In this document: positions 46,010 to 55,199 of the stretch, piece by piece | How positions within the stretch are numbered: position 1 is the first letter of the stretch | How the letters are laid out: each line of letters begins with the position of its first letter | Source: Bradyrhizobium sp. CCGB01 | GTDB taxonomy: Bacteria; Pseudomonadota; Alphaproteobacteria; Rhizobiales; Xanthobacteraceae | Length of the DNA stretch: 64,000 nucleotides | Direction: 5' to 3' | Assembly (NCBI RefSeq): GCF_024199795.1 | Contig: NZ_JANADK010000001.1 | Coordinates: 1,302,001-1,366,000 of the forward strand | Notes under the pieces: generated by a model | The model's input: only the letters and a program-made list of their open reading frames with translations | Database searches by the model: none | What the model was told of the DNA's origin: nothing | Translations under genes and position numbers: made by a program

Positions 46010-47037
46010 TACCGCTCCGTCAGCTTCAGCTCGATGCGGCGGTTGCGCTTGTAGGCTTCTTCCGTGTTGCCGGGGTCGAGCGGCTGGAATTCGCCGAAGC
46101 CGGCCGCGACGAGGCGCTGGGCGGGCACGCCGAGCGAGATCAGATACTGCACCACCGAGATCGAGCGGGCCGCAGACAGGTCCCAGTTCGACTTGAAGTT
46201 CGCACCACTGACGGGGCGTACGTCGGTGTGGCCGTCGACGCGCAGCACCCAGGGGATATCACTCGGGATCTTCTTGTCGAGCTCGATCAGCGCGGCTGCC
46301 AAAGTGTCGAGCTCGGCGCGGCCCTCGGGCAGCAGCACCGCCTGTCCGGTGTCGAAGAACACTTCGGACTGGAACACGAAGCGGTCGCCGACGATCCGGA
46401 TGTCGGGACGGTTGCCGAGGATGGCGCGCAGGCGGCCGAAGAACTCCGAGCGGTAGCGCGACAATTCCTGCACGCGCTGCGCCAAAGCGACATTGAGGCG
46501 GGACCCCAGATCGGCGATGCGATTCTGCGATTCCTTGTCGCGCTTTTCGGAGGCATCCAGCGCCTCTTCGAGCGCCGCCAGTTGCCGCCGCAGCGCACTG
46601 ATCTGCTGGTTCAGCACCTCGATCTGCGCCAGCGCCCGCGTCGAGACCGCCTTCTCCGAGTCCAGCGCCTTGCCGAGCTCGGAGGTCTTGCCCTGCGCGT
46701 CGTTGCCGGCGGCGGCCAGGCCGTCATAGAGGCCCTTGATGCGATCGCGCTCGGTCTCGGCCGAGGCGAGGCCGGCTTTCAGCGACGAGACCTGGTCGTC
46801 GAGCGTGAGCTTGCCGAGCTTCTCCAGCGACAGCAGCTCGTTGAGCTGCGCGATCTTGGCGTTGAGCTGCTCCAGCGCCTTGTCCTTGCCGGTCACCTCC
46901 TGCGACAGGAAGAACTGCACGACCAGGAACACCGAGAGCAGGAACACGATCGACAGCACCAGCGTCGACAGCGCGTCGACGAATCCGGGCCAGTAGTTGA
47001 AGGCGCCGTCGCTGCGGCGGCCGCGCGCTAGAGCCAT
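46009..47037 (-). CDS. MotB-like OmpA-domain inner-membrane protein
   Basis: A 342-aa protein with one helix near residues 16-42 (FNYWPGFVDALSTLVLSIVF); Asp21 in FVDAL aligns with the proton-carrying aspartate of MotB. A long coiled coil (about 50-190) leads to a C-terminal OmpA-like peptidoglycan-binding domain (VDGHTDVRPVSG, LSAARSISVVQYLIS, GFGEFQPL, NRRIELKL). With the MotA-like gene upstream it should form a proton-driven 5:2-type stator-like unit bound to the wall. There is no flagellar gene in the window. What it drives is unknown. Confidence 0.88.
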   Translation of the reverse strand: MALARGRRSDGAFNYWPGFVDALSTLVLSIVFLLSVFLVVQFFLSQEVTGKDKALEQLNAKIAQLNELLSLEKLGKLTLDDQVSSLKAGLASAETERDRIKGLYDGLAAAGNDAQGKTSELGKALDSEKAVSTRALAQIEVLNQQISALRRQLAALEEALDASEKRDKESQNRIADLGSRLNVALAQRVQELSRYRSEFFGRLRAILGNRPDIRIVGDRFVFQSEVFFDTGQAVLLPEGRAELDTLAAALIELDKKIPSDIPWVLRVDGHTDVRPVSGANFKSNWDLSAARSISVVQYLISLGVPAQRLVAAGFGEFQPLDPGNTEEAYKRNRRIELKLTER

Positions 47038-47061
47038 TGTCGCCTCTCGATGTTAAGTCGC

Positions 47062-48054
47062 CTAGCCCTTTTCCGGCTGGCGCGCGATGCGCTCCAGCAG
47101 GCGGCGGATTTCGCGGTTCTGCTCGCCCTGGCCGTCGGCCCATTCGCGGATCATCTGCTGCTCGGTCCGCATGTGCGAGACCAGCGCCTGGATGGCTTCG
47201 GCAAGGCTCGCCATGGCCGCCGTGGTGCCGCGGCTGGCGCTGCCTTCTTCCAGCACCGAACGGAGCCGCTCGACCGCAGCCTGAAGCTCGCCGCTGGCGA
47301 CGCTCCCGCCGGCTGGTGAGGCGACCGTCACCTCGCCGCGACCATATTCGCGCACGGTGGTGGCGAGCCAGTCTTCCAGATCGGTGTAGAAGCGGTTCTG
47401 TGCCTGGCTCGATTGCAGGTCGAGGAAGCCCAGGATCAGCGAGCCGGCGAGGCCGAACAGCGAGCTCGAGAACGAGATGCCCATGCCGCCGAGCGGGGCG
47501 GCGAGGCCCTCCTTCAGCGTGTCGAACAGCGCGCCGGAATCGCCCCCGACCTTGAGCCCGTCGATCACCTTGCCGACCGAGCCGACCGTCTCGATCAGGC
47601 CCCAGAAGGTGCCAAGCAGGCCGAGGAAGACGAGCAGGCCGGTCATGTAGCGGGAGATGTCGCGGGCCTCGTCCAGGCGGGTCGCGATCGAATCGAGCAG
47701 GTGCCGCATGGTCGTCTGGGTGATCGTCATCCGCCCGGTGCGCTCGCCGCCCAGGATCATGGCCATCGGCGCCAGCAGTTTCGGATGCCGGGCCGGCGCA
47801 AGGCCGGGATCGGCGATGCGGAAATTGTTGACCCAGGAGACTTCAGGGTAGAGCCGGATCACCTGGCGGAAGGCCAGGATGATGCCGATGAACAGCACGC
47901 CGCCGATCAGGGCGTTGAGGCCGGGATTGGCGAAGAAGGCCTGGATGATCTGCTTGTAGAGCACCACGCCGACCAGGGTGCACAGCACCAGAAAGACCAG
48001 CATCCGGACCAGGAAAACGCTGGGCGAGGACAGCTTGGTATATTCGATATCCAT
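47062..48054 (-). CDS. MotA/TolQ/ExbB-like proton-channel protein
   Basis: A 330-aa inner-membrane protein with helices at about 15-35, 44-64, then a pair near 135-155 and 175-205. The conserved FLGLLGTFWGLIETVGSVGKV and GMGISFSSSLFGLAGSLILGFLD pieces define the MotA/ExbB fold. The C-terminal cytoplasmic part is helical. The start at 48054 (MDIEYTKLSS) follows family usage; an in-frame ATG at 48096 adds 14 residues and neither has a good ribosome site. It is 24 bp ahead of the MotB-like gene, in one operon with the GNAT gene. Confidence 0.85.
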   Translation of the reverse strand: MDIEYTKLSSPSVFLVRMLVFLVLCTLVGVVLYKQIIQAFFANPGLNALIGGVLFIGIILAFRQVIRLYPEVSWVNNFRIADPGLAPARHPKLLAPMAMILGGERTGRMTITQTTMRHLLDSIATRLDEARDISRYMTGLLVFLGLLGTFWGLIETVGSVGKVIDGLKVGGDSGALFDTLKEGLAAPLGGMGISFSSSLFGLAGSLILGFLDLQSSQAQNRFYTDLEDWLATTVREYGRGEVTVASPAGGSVASGELQAAVERLRSVLEEGSASRGTTAAMASLAEAIQALVSHMRTEQQMIREWADGQGEQNREIRRLLERIARQPEKG

Positions 48055-48246
48055 GGAAGAGCGGGGCGAGGCGCCTGGCGGCATGGCCGGTATCATCCGT
48101 TACTTGCTTGCGGGGCGCACTATGGCACAGCGCCAGCCCAAAAAAAGCGCCGGATGCGCCGATTTCGTGGAGAGCTGGGGGAACCCGGACCGGAAGCCAC
48201 GCTTTGATAAGCAGGTGTCTGCAAAGGCTCGCCATTTGGGGGGCGC

Positions 48247-49275
48247 ATGAGCGTCGTTTCCGCGATCATCGGGACTGCTGATCGCGTGCCGCTGCCGGAT
48301 GTCGTGATTCGCGCCGCGATCCAGCGCCTGTGCTCGCGCACTGCGGCGCGCCTGTCCGCCCTGGGCGCGGCCGACGATGCCGCCTTCGCCGGGCGGATGA
48401 TCCTGCGGCCGATCGCCGAGGAGGCGGATGTCGTCAATCCCGGGCATGACGAGGTGCCCGCGGCGTTCTTTGCGGAGGTGCTCGGCCCCAACCGCAAATA
48501 TTCGTGCTGCTTCTACAAGTCCGCTGCGAGCACCCTGCAGGAGGCGGAGGAGGAGGCGTTGCGCCAGACCGTCGCGCACGCCGGCCTCGCCGACGGCCAG
48601 ACCATCCTCGAGCTCGGCTGCGGCTGGGGCTCGCTGTCGCTGTGGATGGCGCGGCAGTTTCCGCACGCGAAGGTGACGGCGGTGTCGAGCTCGCAGGCCC
48701 AGCGCGCTTATGTCGACGAGCAGGCGCGGCTGCGCGGGCTGCTGAACCTGCGCGTGGTCGCCGCTGACATGAACGTGTTTGCGCCCGACGGGCCATTCGA
48801 CCGCATCGTCTCGGTCGAGATGTTCGAGCAGATCATGAACTGGCGCAAGCTGATGACGCGCGTGCGGTCATGGCTCGCGCCCGACGGGCGCTTCTTCATG
48901 CACATCGTCACCCATCGCTCCGGCTCCCACCTGTTCGACCGCACCAATCGCGAGGACTGGATCGCGCAGCATGTCTTTGCGGACGGGCTGATGCCGAGCC
49001 ATCACCTCGTCAGGCAATTCGGCGACCTCTTCACGATCGAAAAGGAATGGTGCTGGAGCGGAACGCACTATCAGCGCACCGCCAACGACTGGCTCGCCAA
49101 TTTCGATGTGCATCGTGACACGATCGAAGCGTCCCTGCGCAAGCTCCATGGCGAGGAGACCGGGCTGCGGGTGCGGCGCTGGCGCTGGTTCCTCCTCGCG
49201 ACATCAGGCCTGTTCGGCTACGCCGATGGAACCGAATGGGGCGTCAGCCAGTACCGGATGAAAGCTTCCGGGTAA
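48247..49275 (+). CDS. SAM-dependent methyltransferase, cyclopropane-synthase/coclaurine-N-methyltransferase type
   Basis: A 342-aa class I methyltransferase. SAM-binding motif I is ILELGCGWGSLSLWMA (near 119-134), then VTAVSSSQAQRAYVD, and IVSVEMFEQIMNW. The blocks NRKYSCCFYKS and SGTHYQRTANDWLANF occur in plant N-methyltransferase relatives and in bacterial cyclopropane-fatty-acid synthase homologues. The catalytic glutamate/tyrosine arrangement of true Cfa is not clearly matched, so the acceptor is uncertain. GGGGGG lies just before the ATG. Divergent from the MotA-like gene. Confidence 0.85.
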   Translation: MSVVSAIIGTADRVPLPDVVIRAAIQRLCSRTAARLSALGAADDAAFAGRMILRPIAEEADVVNPGHDEVPAAFFAEVLGPNRKYSCCFYKSAASTLQEAEEEALRQTVAHAGLADGQTILELGCGWGSLSLWMARQFPHAKVTAVSSSQAQRAYVDEQARLRGLLNLRVVAADMNVFAPDGPFDRIVSVEMFEQIMNWRKLMTRVRSWLAPDGRFFMHIVTHRSGSHLFDRTNREDWIAQHVFADGLMPSHHLVRQFGDLFTIEKEWCWSGTHYQRTANDWLANFDVHRDTIEASLRKLHGEETGLRVRRWRWFLLATSGLFGYADGTEWGVSQYRMKASG

Positions 49276-49504
49276 TTGCGATCTTCTGTCGCAGCGCGCG
49301 CTGATGGAACCCGACTCACAATCCGGTGAGTCCCAAAAAGCGCCCTGAACTCAGCGCCATAGGCCGTGTGACATTGAGCCGCCCGCAACATGCGTTGCGT
49401 CGCAGCAAGTCCATTCTATTTTGGCGGTATCCATCGCGCGGAATCGCCCAGAACGGGCCAGCGCGAGCGTAACCAGTTTCAACAACATCGGGGCACTTAA
49501 CTTC

Positions 49505-50698
49505 ATGTCAGGACTTCGCGCGCGAACGGCATGCGTTGCAATGATGCTCGCGGCCTTTACGCCGCTGCTTGCGGGCTGCGACGAATCCGTCTCTGCGGTT
49601 TCCGCTGCCCAGCCCGCCGATCCTGATGTCAGCATCGTCATTGTCAAGCCTCAGCCGCGCGCCGTGGTGCGCGAGCTGCCGGGCCGGATCGCGCCGACGC
49701 GCGTCTCCGACGTGCGGCCGCGCGTCTCCGGGATCGTGGTCGAGCGCCTGTTCCGCCAGGGCAGCGAGGTGAAGGCGGGCGACCCGCTCTATCGCATCGA
49801 TCCGCGTCCGTTCGAGGTCGAGGTGATGGCCAACGAGGCCGCGCTCACGAAGGCCGAGGCTGCGCTGATGCAGGCCAAGCAGCAGGCGCACCGCATCGCC
49901 ACGCTGACCAGCCAGCGCGCCGCGCCCGAGGCCGAGAACGAGAAGGCGGTGGCGGCCGAGCGCCAGGCCCATGCCGAGGTCGAAGGCCGCAAGGCGGAAC
50001 TCGCGCGCGCAAAACTCAATCTCGACTATGCGACCGTGCGCGCGCCGATCGACGGCGTCGTCGGCGCGGCCCTCGTCAGCGAGGGTGCGCTCGCGGTGCA
50101 GAACGAAACCAACCTCGCCAGCATCCAGCAGCTCGATCCGATCTATGCCGACTTCACCCAGTCGGTGACCGAGCTCAACCAGCTCCGCCGCGCCTTCGAG
50201 ACCGGCGACCTCGAGCGCATCGCGCCCGATGCCGCCAAGGTGCACCTCATGCTCGACGACAACACCCTTTATTCGCTCGAGGGCAAGCTGTTGTTCTCCG
50301 ACGCCAAGGTCGATGCCCATACCGGCCAGGTGACCTTGCGCGGCGAATTCCGCAATCCCAAGCGCGAGCTGCTGCCCGGCATGTATGTCCGCGTCCGCAT
50401 CGACCAGGGTCTCGACAGCGACGCGATCGCGGTGCCGCAGCAGGCGATCCAGCGCAATGGCGGCGGCGGCAGCGAGGTGTTCGTCGTCAAGGACGACAAC
50501 CACATCGCGGTGCAGCCGGTGCGCACGGGCTCGGTGCAGGACGGACTCTGGTTCGTGACCGAGGGCCTGAAGGCCGGTGACAAGGTCGTGGTCGAAGGCT
50601 TCCAGAAGTTCGCCGCCGGCGACAAGGTGAAACCGCAATCCTGGTCGGAAGCGGACGCCACCGCGGACAACCGGCACGCCCAGAAGCTCACGCGGTAA
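49505..50698 (+). CDS. RND efflux periplasmic adaptor lipoprotein
   Basis: A 397-aa membrane-fusion protein that links the inner-membrane RND pump with an outer-membrane channel. A lipoprotein signal ending LLAGC (after MSGLRARTACVAMML) precedes the usual lipoyl half-motifs VSGIVVERLFRQGSEVKAGDPLYRID and YATVRAPIDGVVG, a helical hairpin with alternating Ala/Gln, and a beta-barrel (TGQVTLRGEFRNPKRELLPGM). The start at 49505 is preferred because it gives the clean lipobox. The pump gene begins 6 bp downstream. Confidence 0.94.
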   Translation: MSGLRARTACVAMMLAAFTPLLAGCDESVSAVSAAQPADPDVSIVIVKPQPRAVVRELPGRIAPTRVSDVRPRVSGIVVERLFRQGSEVKAGDPLYRIDPRPFEVEVMANEAALTKAEAALMQAKQQAHRIATLTSQRAAPEAENEKAVAAERQAHAEVEGRKAELARAKLNLDYATVRAPIDGVVGAALVSEGALAVQNETNLASIQQLDPIYADFTQSVTELNQLRRAFETGDLERIAPDAAKVHLMLDDNTLYSLEGKLLFSDAKVDAHTGQVTLRGEFRNPKRELLPGMYVRVRIDQGLDSDAIAVPQQAIQRNGGGGSEVFVVKDDNHIAVQPVRTGSVQDGLWFVTEGLKAGDKVVVEGFQKFAAGDKVKPQSWSEADATADNRHAQKLTR

Positions 50699-50704
50699 CA
50701 CGCC

Positions 50705-53700
50705 ATGGCGAGTTTCTTCATCGACAGGCCGATCTTCGCCTGGGTGGTCGCGCTGTTCATCTGCTTGATCGGTGCGATTGCGGTCCCGCTGCTGCCGATC
50801 GCGCAATATCCGATCATCGCGCCGCCCTCGATCTCGATCTCGACCAGCTATCCCGGCGCCTCGCCCGAAAACCTCTACAACAGCGTCACCCGGCTGATCG
50901 AGGAGGAGCTCAACGGCGCCTCCGGCATCCTCAATTTCGAATCGACCAGCGACTCGCTCGGCCAGGTCGAGATCATCGCCAATTTCCAGCCGGGCACCGA
51001 TACCAGCGCCGCCTCCGTCGAGGTGCAGAACCGCATCAAGCGCGTCGAAGCGCGCCTGCCGCGCGCGGTGATCCAGCAGGGCATCCTGATCGAGGAAGCC
51101 TCGAGCGCCGTGCTCCAGATCATCACGCTGAACTCGACCGACGGCAGCCTGGACGAAGTCGGCCTCGGCGACTTCATGATCCGCAACGTGCTCGGCGAGA
51201 TCCGCCGCATCCCCGGCGTCGGCCGTGCCACGCTCTATTCGACCGAGCGCTCGCTTCGCGTCTGGGTCGATCCGGCCAAGCTCGTCGGCTACGGGCTGAC
51301 CGCTGACGACGTCAACAAGGCGATCGCTGCGCAGAATGCGCAGGTCGCTTCGGGCAGCATCGGCGCCGAGCCGTCGACCGCGAGCCAGCGCACCTCCTCG
51401 CTGGTGCTGGTCAAGGGCCAGCTCTCGTCCCCGGACGAGTTCGGCGCCATCATCCTGCGCGCCAATGCCGACGGTTCGACCGTGCGGTTGCGCGACGTCG
51501 CGCGCATCGAGGTCGGCGGCCTCAGCTACCAGTTCAACACCCGCCTGAACGGCAAGCCGACCGCCGGTCTCTCGGTGCTGATGTCGCCGACCGGCAACGC
51601 GCTGGCGACCGCGAGCGCGGTCGAGGAGAAGATGAAGGAGCTGTCGCGCTTCTTCCCGGCCAACATCTCCTACGAGATCCCCTACAACATCACGCCTGTG
51701 GTCGAAGCCTCGATCAAGAAGGTGCTGACGACGCTGGTCGAAGCCGTGGTGCTGGTGTTCGTGGTGATGTTCCTGTTCCTGCAGAACATCCGCTACACCA
51801 TCATCCCGACCATCGTGGTGCCGGTGGCGCTGCTGGGCGCCTGCACCACGCTGCTGCTCGCCGGCTATTCCATCAACATGCTCTCGATGTTCGGCATGGT
51901 GCTCGCGGTCGGCATCCTCGTCGACGACGCCATCGTCGTGGTCGAGAACGTCGAGCGCATCATGTCCGAGGAAGGCCTGCCGCCGAAGGAAGCGACGCGG
52001 AAGGCGATGACGCAGATATCGGGCGCCATCATCGGCATCACGCTGGTGCTGATGGCGGTGTTCGTGCCGATGGCGTTCTTCCCCGGCTCGGTCGGCATCA
52101 TCTACCGCCAGTTCTCGGTGACCATGGTCGCCGCGATCGGCTTCTCCGCCTTCCTCGCGCTGTCGCTGACGCCGGCGCTGTGCGCGACCTTGCTCAAGCC
52201 CGTCGCGGCCGGCCACGGTCATGCGAAGAGGGGCGTGTTCGGCTGGTTCAACCGCATGCTCGAAGGCGGCAAGGAAGGCTATTCCCGCACCGTCGGCTTC
52301 TCGCTGAAGCGCACCGGCCGCCTGATGCTGGTCTATGTCGCGCTGCTGTTAGGTCTCTCATGGGCCTTCGTCAGCCTTCCCGGCGGCTTCCTGCCGATCG
52401 ACGACCAGGGCTTCGTCACCACCGACGTGCAGACGCCGTCGGATTCGTCGTATCCCCGCACCGAGGCCGTCATCGAGAAGGTCGAGAAATATCTCGCCGA
52501 GCGGCCGGGCGTGAAGGATGTCACCTTCCTCACCGGCTTCAGCTTCTCCGGCCAGGGCATGAACACCGCGCAGGCCTTCATCACGCTGAAGGACTGGTCG
52601 GAGCGTGGGCCGAAGGACTCCGCCGCGGCGATCGTCAACGACATCAACCGCGATCTCGGGTCGTCGATCCGCGACGCAAAAATCTCAGCGTTGCAGCCGC
52701 CGCCGATCGACAATCTCGGCAACTCCTCGGGCTTCTCGTTCCGCCTCCAGGACCGCGGCCAGAAAGGCTATCCGGCCTTGATGCGCGCTGCCGACCAGCT
52801 GATCGCGGAGGCCAATGCCAGCTCCGTGCTTCAAAAGGTCTATATCGAGGGCCTGCCCGAGGCGGGCGTGGTCAATCTCGTGATCGACCGCGAGAAGGCC
52901 GGCGCCTTCGGCGTCACCTTCGAGGACATCAACAACACGATCTCGACCAATCTCGGCTCGAACTACATCAACGACTTCCCGAACCGCGGCCGCATGCAGC
53001 GCGTCGTGGTGCAGGCGGATGCCCGCGACCGCATGCGGACCGAGGACATCCTCAACTACAACGTCAAGAACAGCCGTGGCCAGCTCGTGCCGTTCTCGTC
53101 TTTCGCCACGGTCGAATGGGCACGCGGTCCGACGCAGATCGCCGGCTTCAACTATTATCCGGCGGTCCGCATCTCCGGCGAGGCCAGGCCCGGCTTCACC
53201 TCGGGTGACGCCATCGCCGAGATGGAGCGGCTCGCTGGCAAGTTGCCGCGCGGCTTCGGCTATGAATGGACCGGACAGTCGCTCCAGGAAAAGCTGTCGG
53301 GCTCGCAGGCGCCGTTCCTGCTGGCGCTGTCGGTGTTCGTGGTGTTCCTGTGTCTGGCCGCGCTCTACGAGAGCTGGACCATTCCGCTCGCGGTGCTCCT
53401 GACCGTGCCGCTCGGCATCGTCGGCGCGGTGGCCGCGGCGATGCTGCGCGGCCTGCCCAACGACGTCTATTTCACCGTCGGCCTGATCACCATCATCGGT
53501 CTTGCCGCCAAGGACGCGATTCTGATCATCGAGTTCGCCAAGGACTTGCGGAAAGAGGGCAAGCCGCTGGTGGAGGCCACCATCGAGGCCTGCCGCCTGC
53601 GCTTCCGCCCCATTCTGATGACCGGTCTTGCCTTCATCTGCGGCGTGCTGCCGATGGCCATCGCCCACGGCGCCGGCGGTGCCAGTCAGCAGGCGCTCGG

Positions 53701-53866
53701 CAGCATCGTGATGGGCGGCATGATCGCGGTGGTGATCCTGGCGCTGCTGATGGTGCCGGTGTTCTTCGTCTCCGTGCAGCGCGTGCTGGCGGGGGACCGG
53801 GAGCCGAAGGTGGCGAAGGAAGGCGAGGCGCACGGCCGGCCGGCGCCGGCAAGGGCCGGCCACTGA
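50705..53866 (+). CDS. RND multidrug efflux pump (AcrB/HAE1 type)
   Basis: A 1053-aa proton antiporter with twelve helices and two large periplasmic loops, the size of AcrB. Motifs: the N-terminal MASFFIDRPIFAWVVALF, the paired relay aspartates in GILVDDAIVVVENVER (near 406-407), and the relay lysine in GLAAKDAILIIEFAKDL (near 940). The terminus REPKVAKEGEAHG is basic and short. Exports hydrophobic compounds; specificity cannot be read from the sequence. Neither an outer-membrane TolC-like gene nor a TetR regulator adjoins. Confidence 0.96.
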   Translation: MASFFIDRPIFAWVVALFICLIGAIAVPLLPIAQYPIIAPPSISISTSYPGASPENLYNSVTRLIEEELNGASGILNFESTSDSLGQVEIIANFQPGTDTSAASVEVQNRIKRVEARLPRAVIQQGILIEEASSAVLQIITLNSTDGSLDEVGLGDFMIRNVLGEIRRIPGVGRATLYSTERSLRVWVDPAKLVGYGLTADDVNKAIAAQNAQVASGSIGAEPSTASQRTSSLVLVKGQLSSPDEFGAIILRANADGSTVRLRDVARIEVGGLSYQFNTRLNGKPTAGLSVLMSPTGNALATASAVEEKMKELSRFFPANISYEIPYNITPVVEASIKKVLTTLVEAVVLVFVVMFLFLQNIRYTIIPTIVVPVALLGACTTLLLAGYSINMLSMFGMVLAVGILVDDAIVVVENVERIMSEEGLPPKEATRKAMTQISGAIIGITLVLMAVFVPMAFFPGSVGIIYRQFSVTMVAAIGFSAFLALSLTPALCATLLKPVAAGHGHAKRGVFGWFNRMLEGGKEGYSRTVGFSLKRTGRLMLVYVALLLGLSWAFVSLPGGFLPIDDQGFVTTDVQTPSDSSYPRTEAVIEKVEKYLAERPGVKDVTFLTGFSFSGQGMNTAQAFITLKDWSERGPKDSAAAIVNDINRDLGSSIRDAKISALQPPPIDNLGNSSGFSFRLQDRGQKGYPALMRAADQLIAEANASSVLQKVYIEGLPEAGVVNLVIDREKAGAFGVTFEDINNTISTNLGSNYINDFPNRGRMQRVVVQADARDRMRTEDILNYNVKNSRGQLVPFSSFATVEWARGPTQIAGFNYYPAVRISGEARPGFTSGDAIAEMERLAGKLPRGFGYEWTGQSLQEKLSGSQAPFLLALSVFVVFLCLAALYESWTIPLAVLLTVPLGIVGAVAAAMLRGLPNDVYFTVGLITIIGLAAKDAILIIEFAKDLRKEGKPLVEATIEACRLRFRPILMTGLAFICGVLPMAIAHGAGGASQQALGSIVMGGMIAVVILALLMVPVFFVSVQRVLAGDREPKVAKEGEAHGRPAPARAGH

Positions 53867-54038
53867 ACGCCGGGGCGGCCCTGATTGCTTCAGAACTGAA
53901 CGCTACGTCGCGCGACGTCAAACAGGCGCCCGGCTTGCTTTCTCGGAATTGTCGATCCAGACTGCATCCCTGGATTGAAAGAATGTGTATTCGCACTGCA
54001 TGGCGAATGCCAGACAGCCCGCCGATCGAGAGCACGTG

Positions 54039-55166
54039 ATGCGTCCGACCGAAATTGCGATCTCGAACTATCGCTCCATTCGGCGGCTCTCCATACCCAT
54101 CCATCCCCTGTCCGTGTTTGTGGGTGAGAACGGTGTCGGCAAATCCAATCTCTACAAATCCCTGTCGCTGTTACGCGACGCGGCGACCGGGCGGATCACG
54201 CGCACGATCGCCGATGAAGGCGGCTTGAATTCGGTCTGCTGGTCCGGCATTCGCAAGCGCGGCGAAGATGGGCGACTGCGGTTGTCGGCCAAATTCGACG
54301 GGATGAGATATTCCATCGAGCTCGGATTTCCCGGCCCGCTCGAGGCGGCGTTTTCCGGTGAGCCGATGATCAAGGCCGAAAGCATCGAGACGACGCAGGG
54401 CAAACGAACGGTTCAACTGATGGAGCGGAAAAATTCGCTCGTCAGCGTCCGCGGCGAGAGCGGTGCCTGGAGCGACCACAAGGATGCGGTGCTGCCGTCC
54501 GAGACTGCGCTTGCGGGTTTTTCCGATGGCAAGGGATGCCCTGAAATCGATCTGATCAGAAACGCGATGCTGGGCTGGCGATTCTATCATGACTTTCGCA
54601 CCGATCCGGCGTCACCGATCCGGAAGCCCTGTCTCGCGATCACGACGCCCTCGCTCAGTGCCGATGGAGTCGATTTGGCTGCGGCCCTGGCGACACTTTA
54701 CATCATTCGGGAAGACGCCACCGACCTGCAGGACGCAATCCAGGATGCGTTCCCCGGCGCTGAGCTTCGCGCATGGGAAGAAAACGGCAGGTGTGAATTT
54801 GACCTGCAGCTGATGGATATGCCGCGGCCGTTCAGGGCTCATGAACTATCCGACGGGACGCTGAAGTACATTTGCCTGCTCGCGGTGTTCATGGGCTATC
54901 GGCTTCCGCCGTTCATCGCGCTGAACGAGCCCGAGACCAGCCTGCATCCGTCGCTGCTGGCGCCGCTGGCCCGGCTGATCGCCAAGGCATCACGCCGCGC
55001 CGACATCTGGATTGTCACCCATTCGGAGCAGCTGATGGAGGCATTGCGAAGCGAGAGTTCGGTCCCGCTTCGCCGGGTGATCAAGTCGAAAGGCGCCACG
55101 ACGATCGAGGGCCTGACCATCGGCGGTGAGTACCGCGACGAGGAATCCGACGAGGACGACTCTTAG
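54039..55166 (+). CDS. AAA family ATPase, RecF/OLD-like (AAA_21)
   Basis: A 375-aa ATPase. The start MRPTEIAISNYRSIRRL gives the RecF-like opening, Walker A GENGVGKSN (29-37) and Walker B with LNEPETSLHP in the last third (near 290); the sensor region VTHSEQLMEAL follows. A long unrecognised domain with no clear coiled coil lies between. Members act in DNA repair or phage defence with a nuclease partner, but no TOPRIM or nuclease gene adjoins, so the role is open. The frame could begin 18 residues earlier (53985). Ends with an acidic tail. Confidence 0.8.
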   Translation: MRPTEIAISNYRSIRRLSIPIHPLSVFVGENGVGKSNLYKSLSLLRDAATGRITRTIADEGGLNSVCWSGIRKRGEDGRLRLSAKFDGMRYSIELGFPGPLEAAFSGEPMIKAESIETTQGKRTVQLMERKNSLVSVRGESGAWSDHKDAVLPSETALAGFSDGKGCPEIDLIRNAMLGWRFYHDFRTDPASPIRKPCLAITTPSLSADGVDLAAALATLYIIREDATDLQDAIQDAFPGAELRAWEENGRCEFDLQLMDMPRPFRAHELSDGTLKYICLLAVFMGYRLPPFIALNEPETSLHPSLLAPLARLIAKASRRADIWIVTHSEQLMEALRSESSVPLRRVIKSKGATTIEGLTIGGEYRDEESDEDDS

Positions 55167-55199
55167 CCGTTGCGCATCGAGCCGTCGTGCGACGGCCTC

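Noticed and set aside
45563..48054. Zorya-type antiphage system (ZorA/ZorB look-alike)
   Set aside because: The stator-like pair is present, but ZorC, ZorD or ZorE (helicase/nuclease) genes are missing on both sides. It is reported as an unexplained stator-like pair instead.
49508..52222. 904-codon minus-strand frame over the efflux genes
   Set aside because: The product is rich in Arg/His/Asp without domains, a shadow of the adaptor and RND pump genes.
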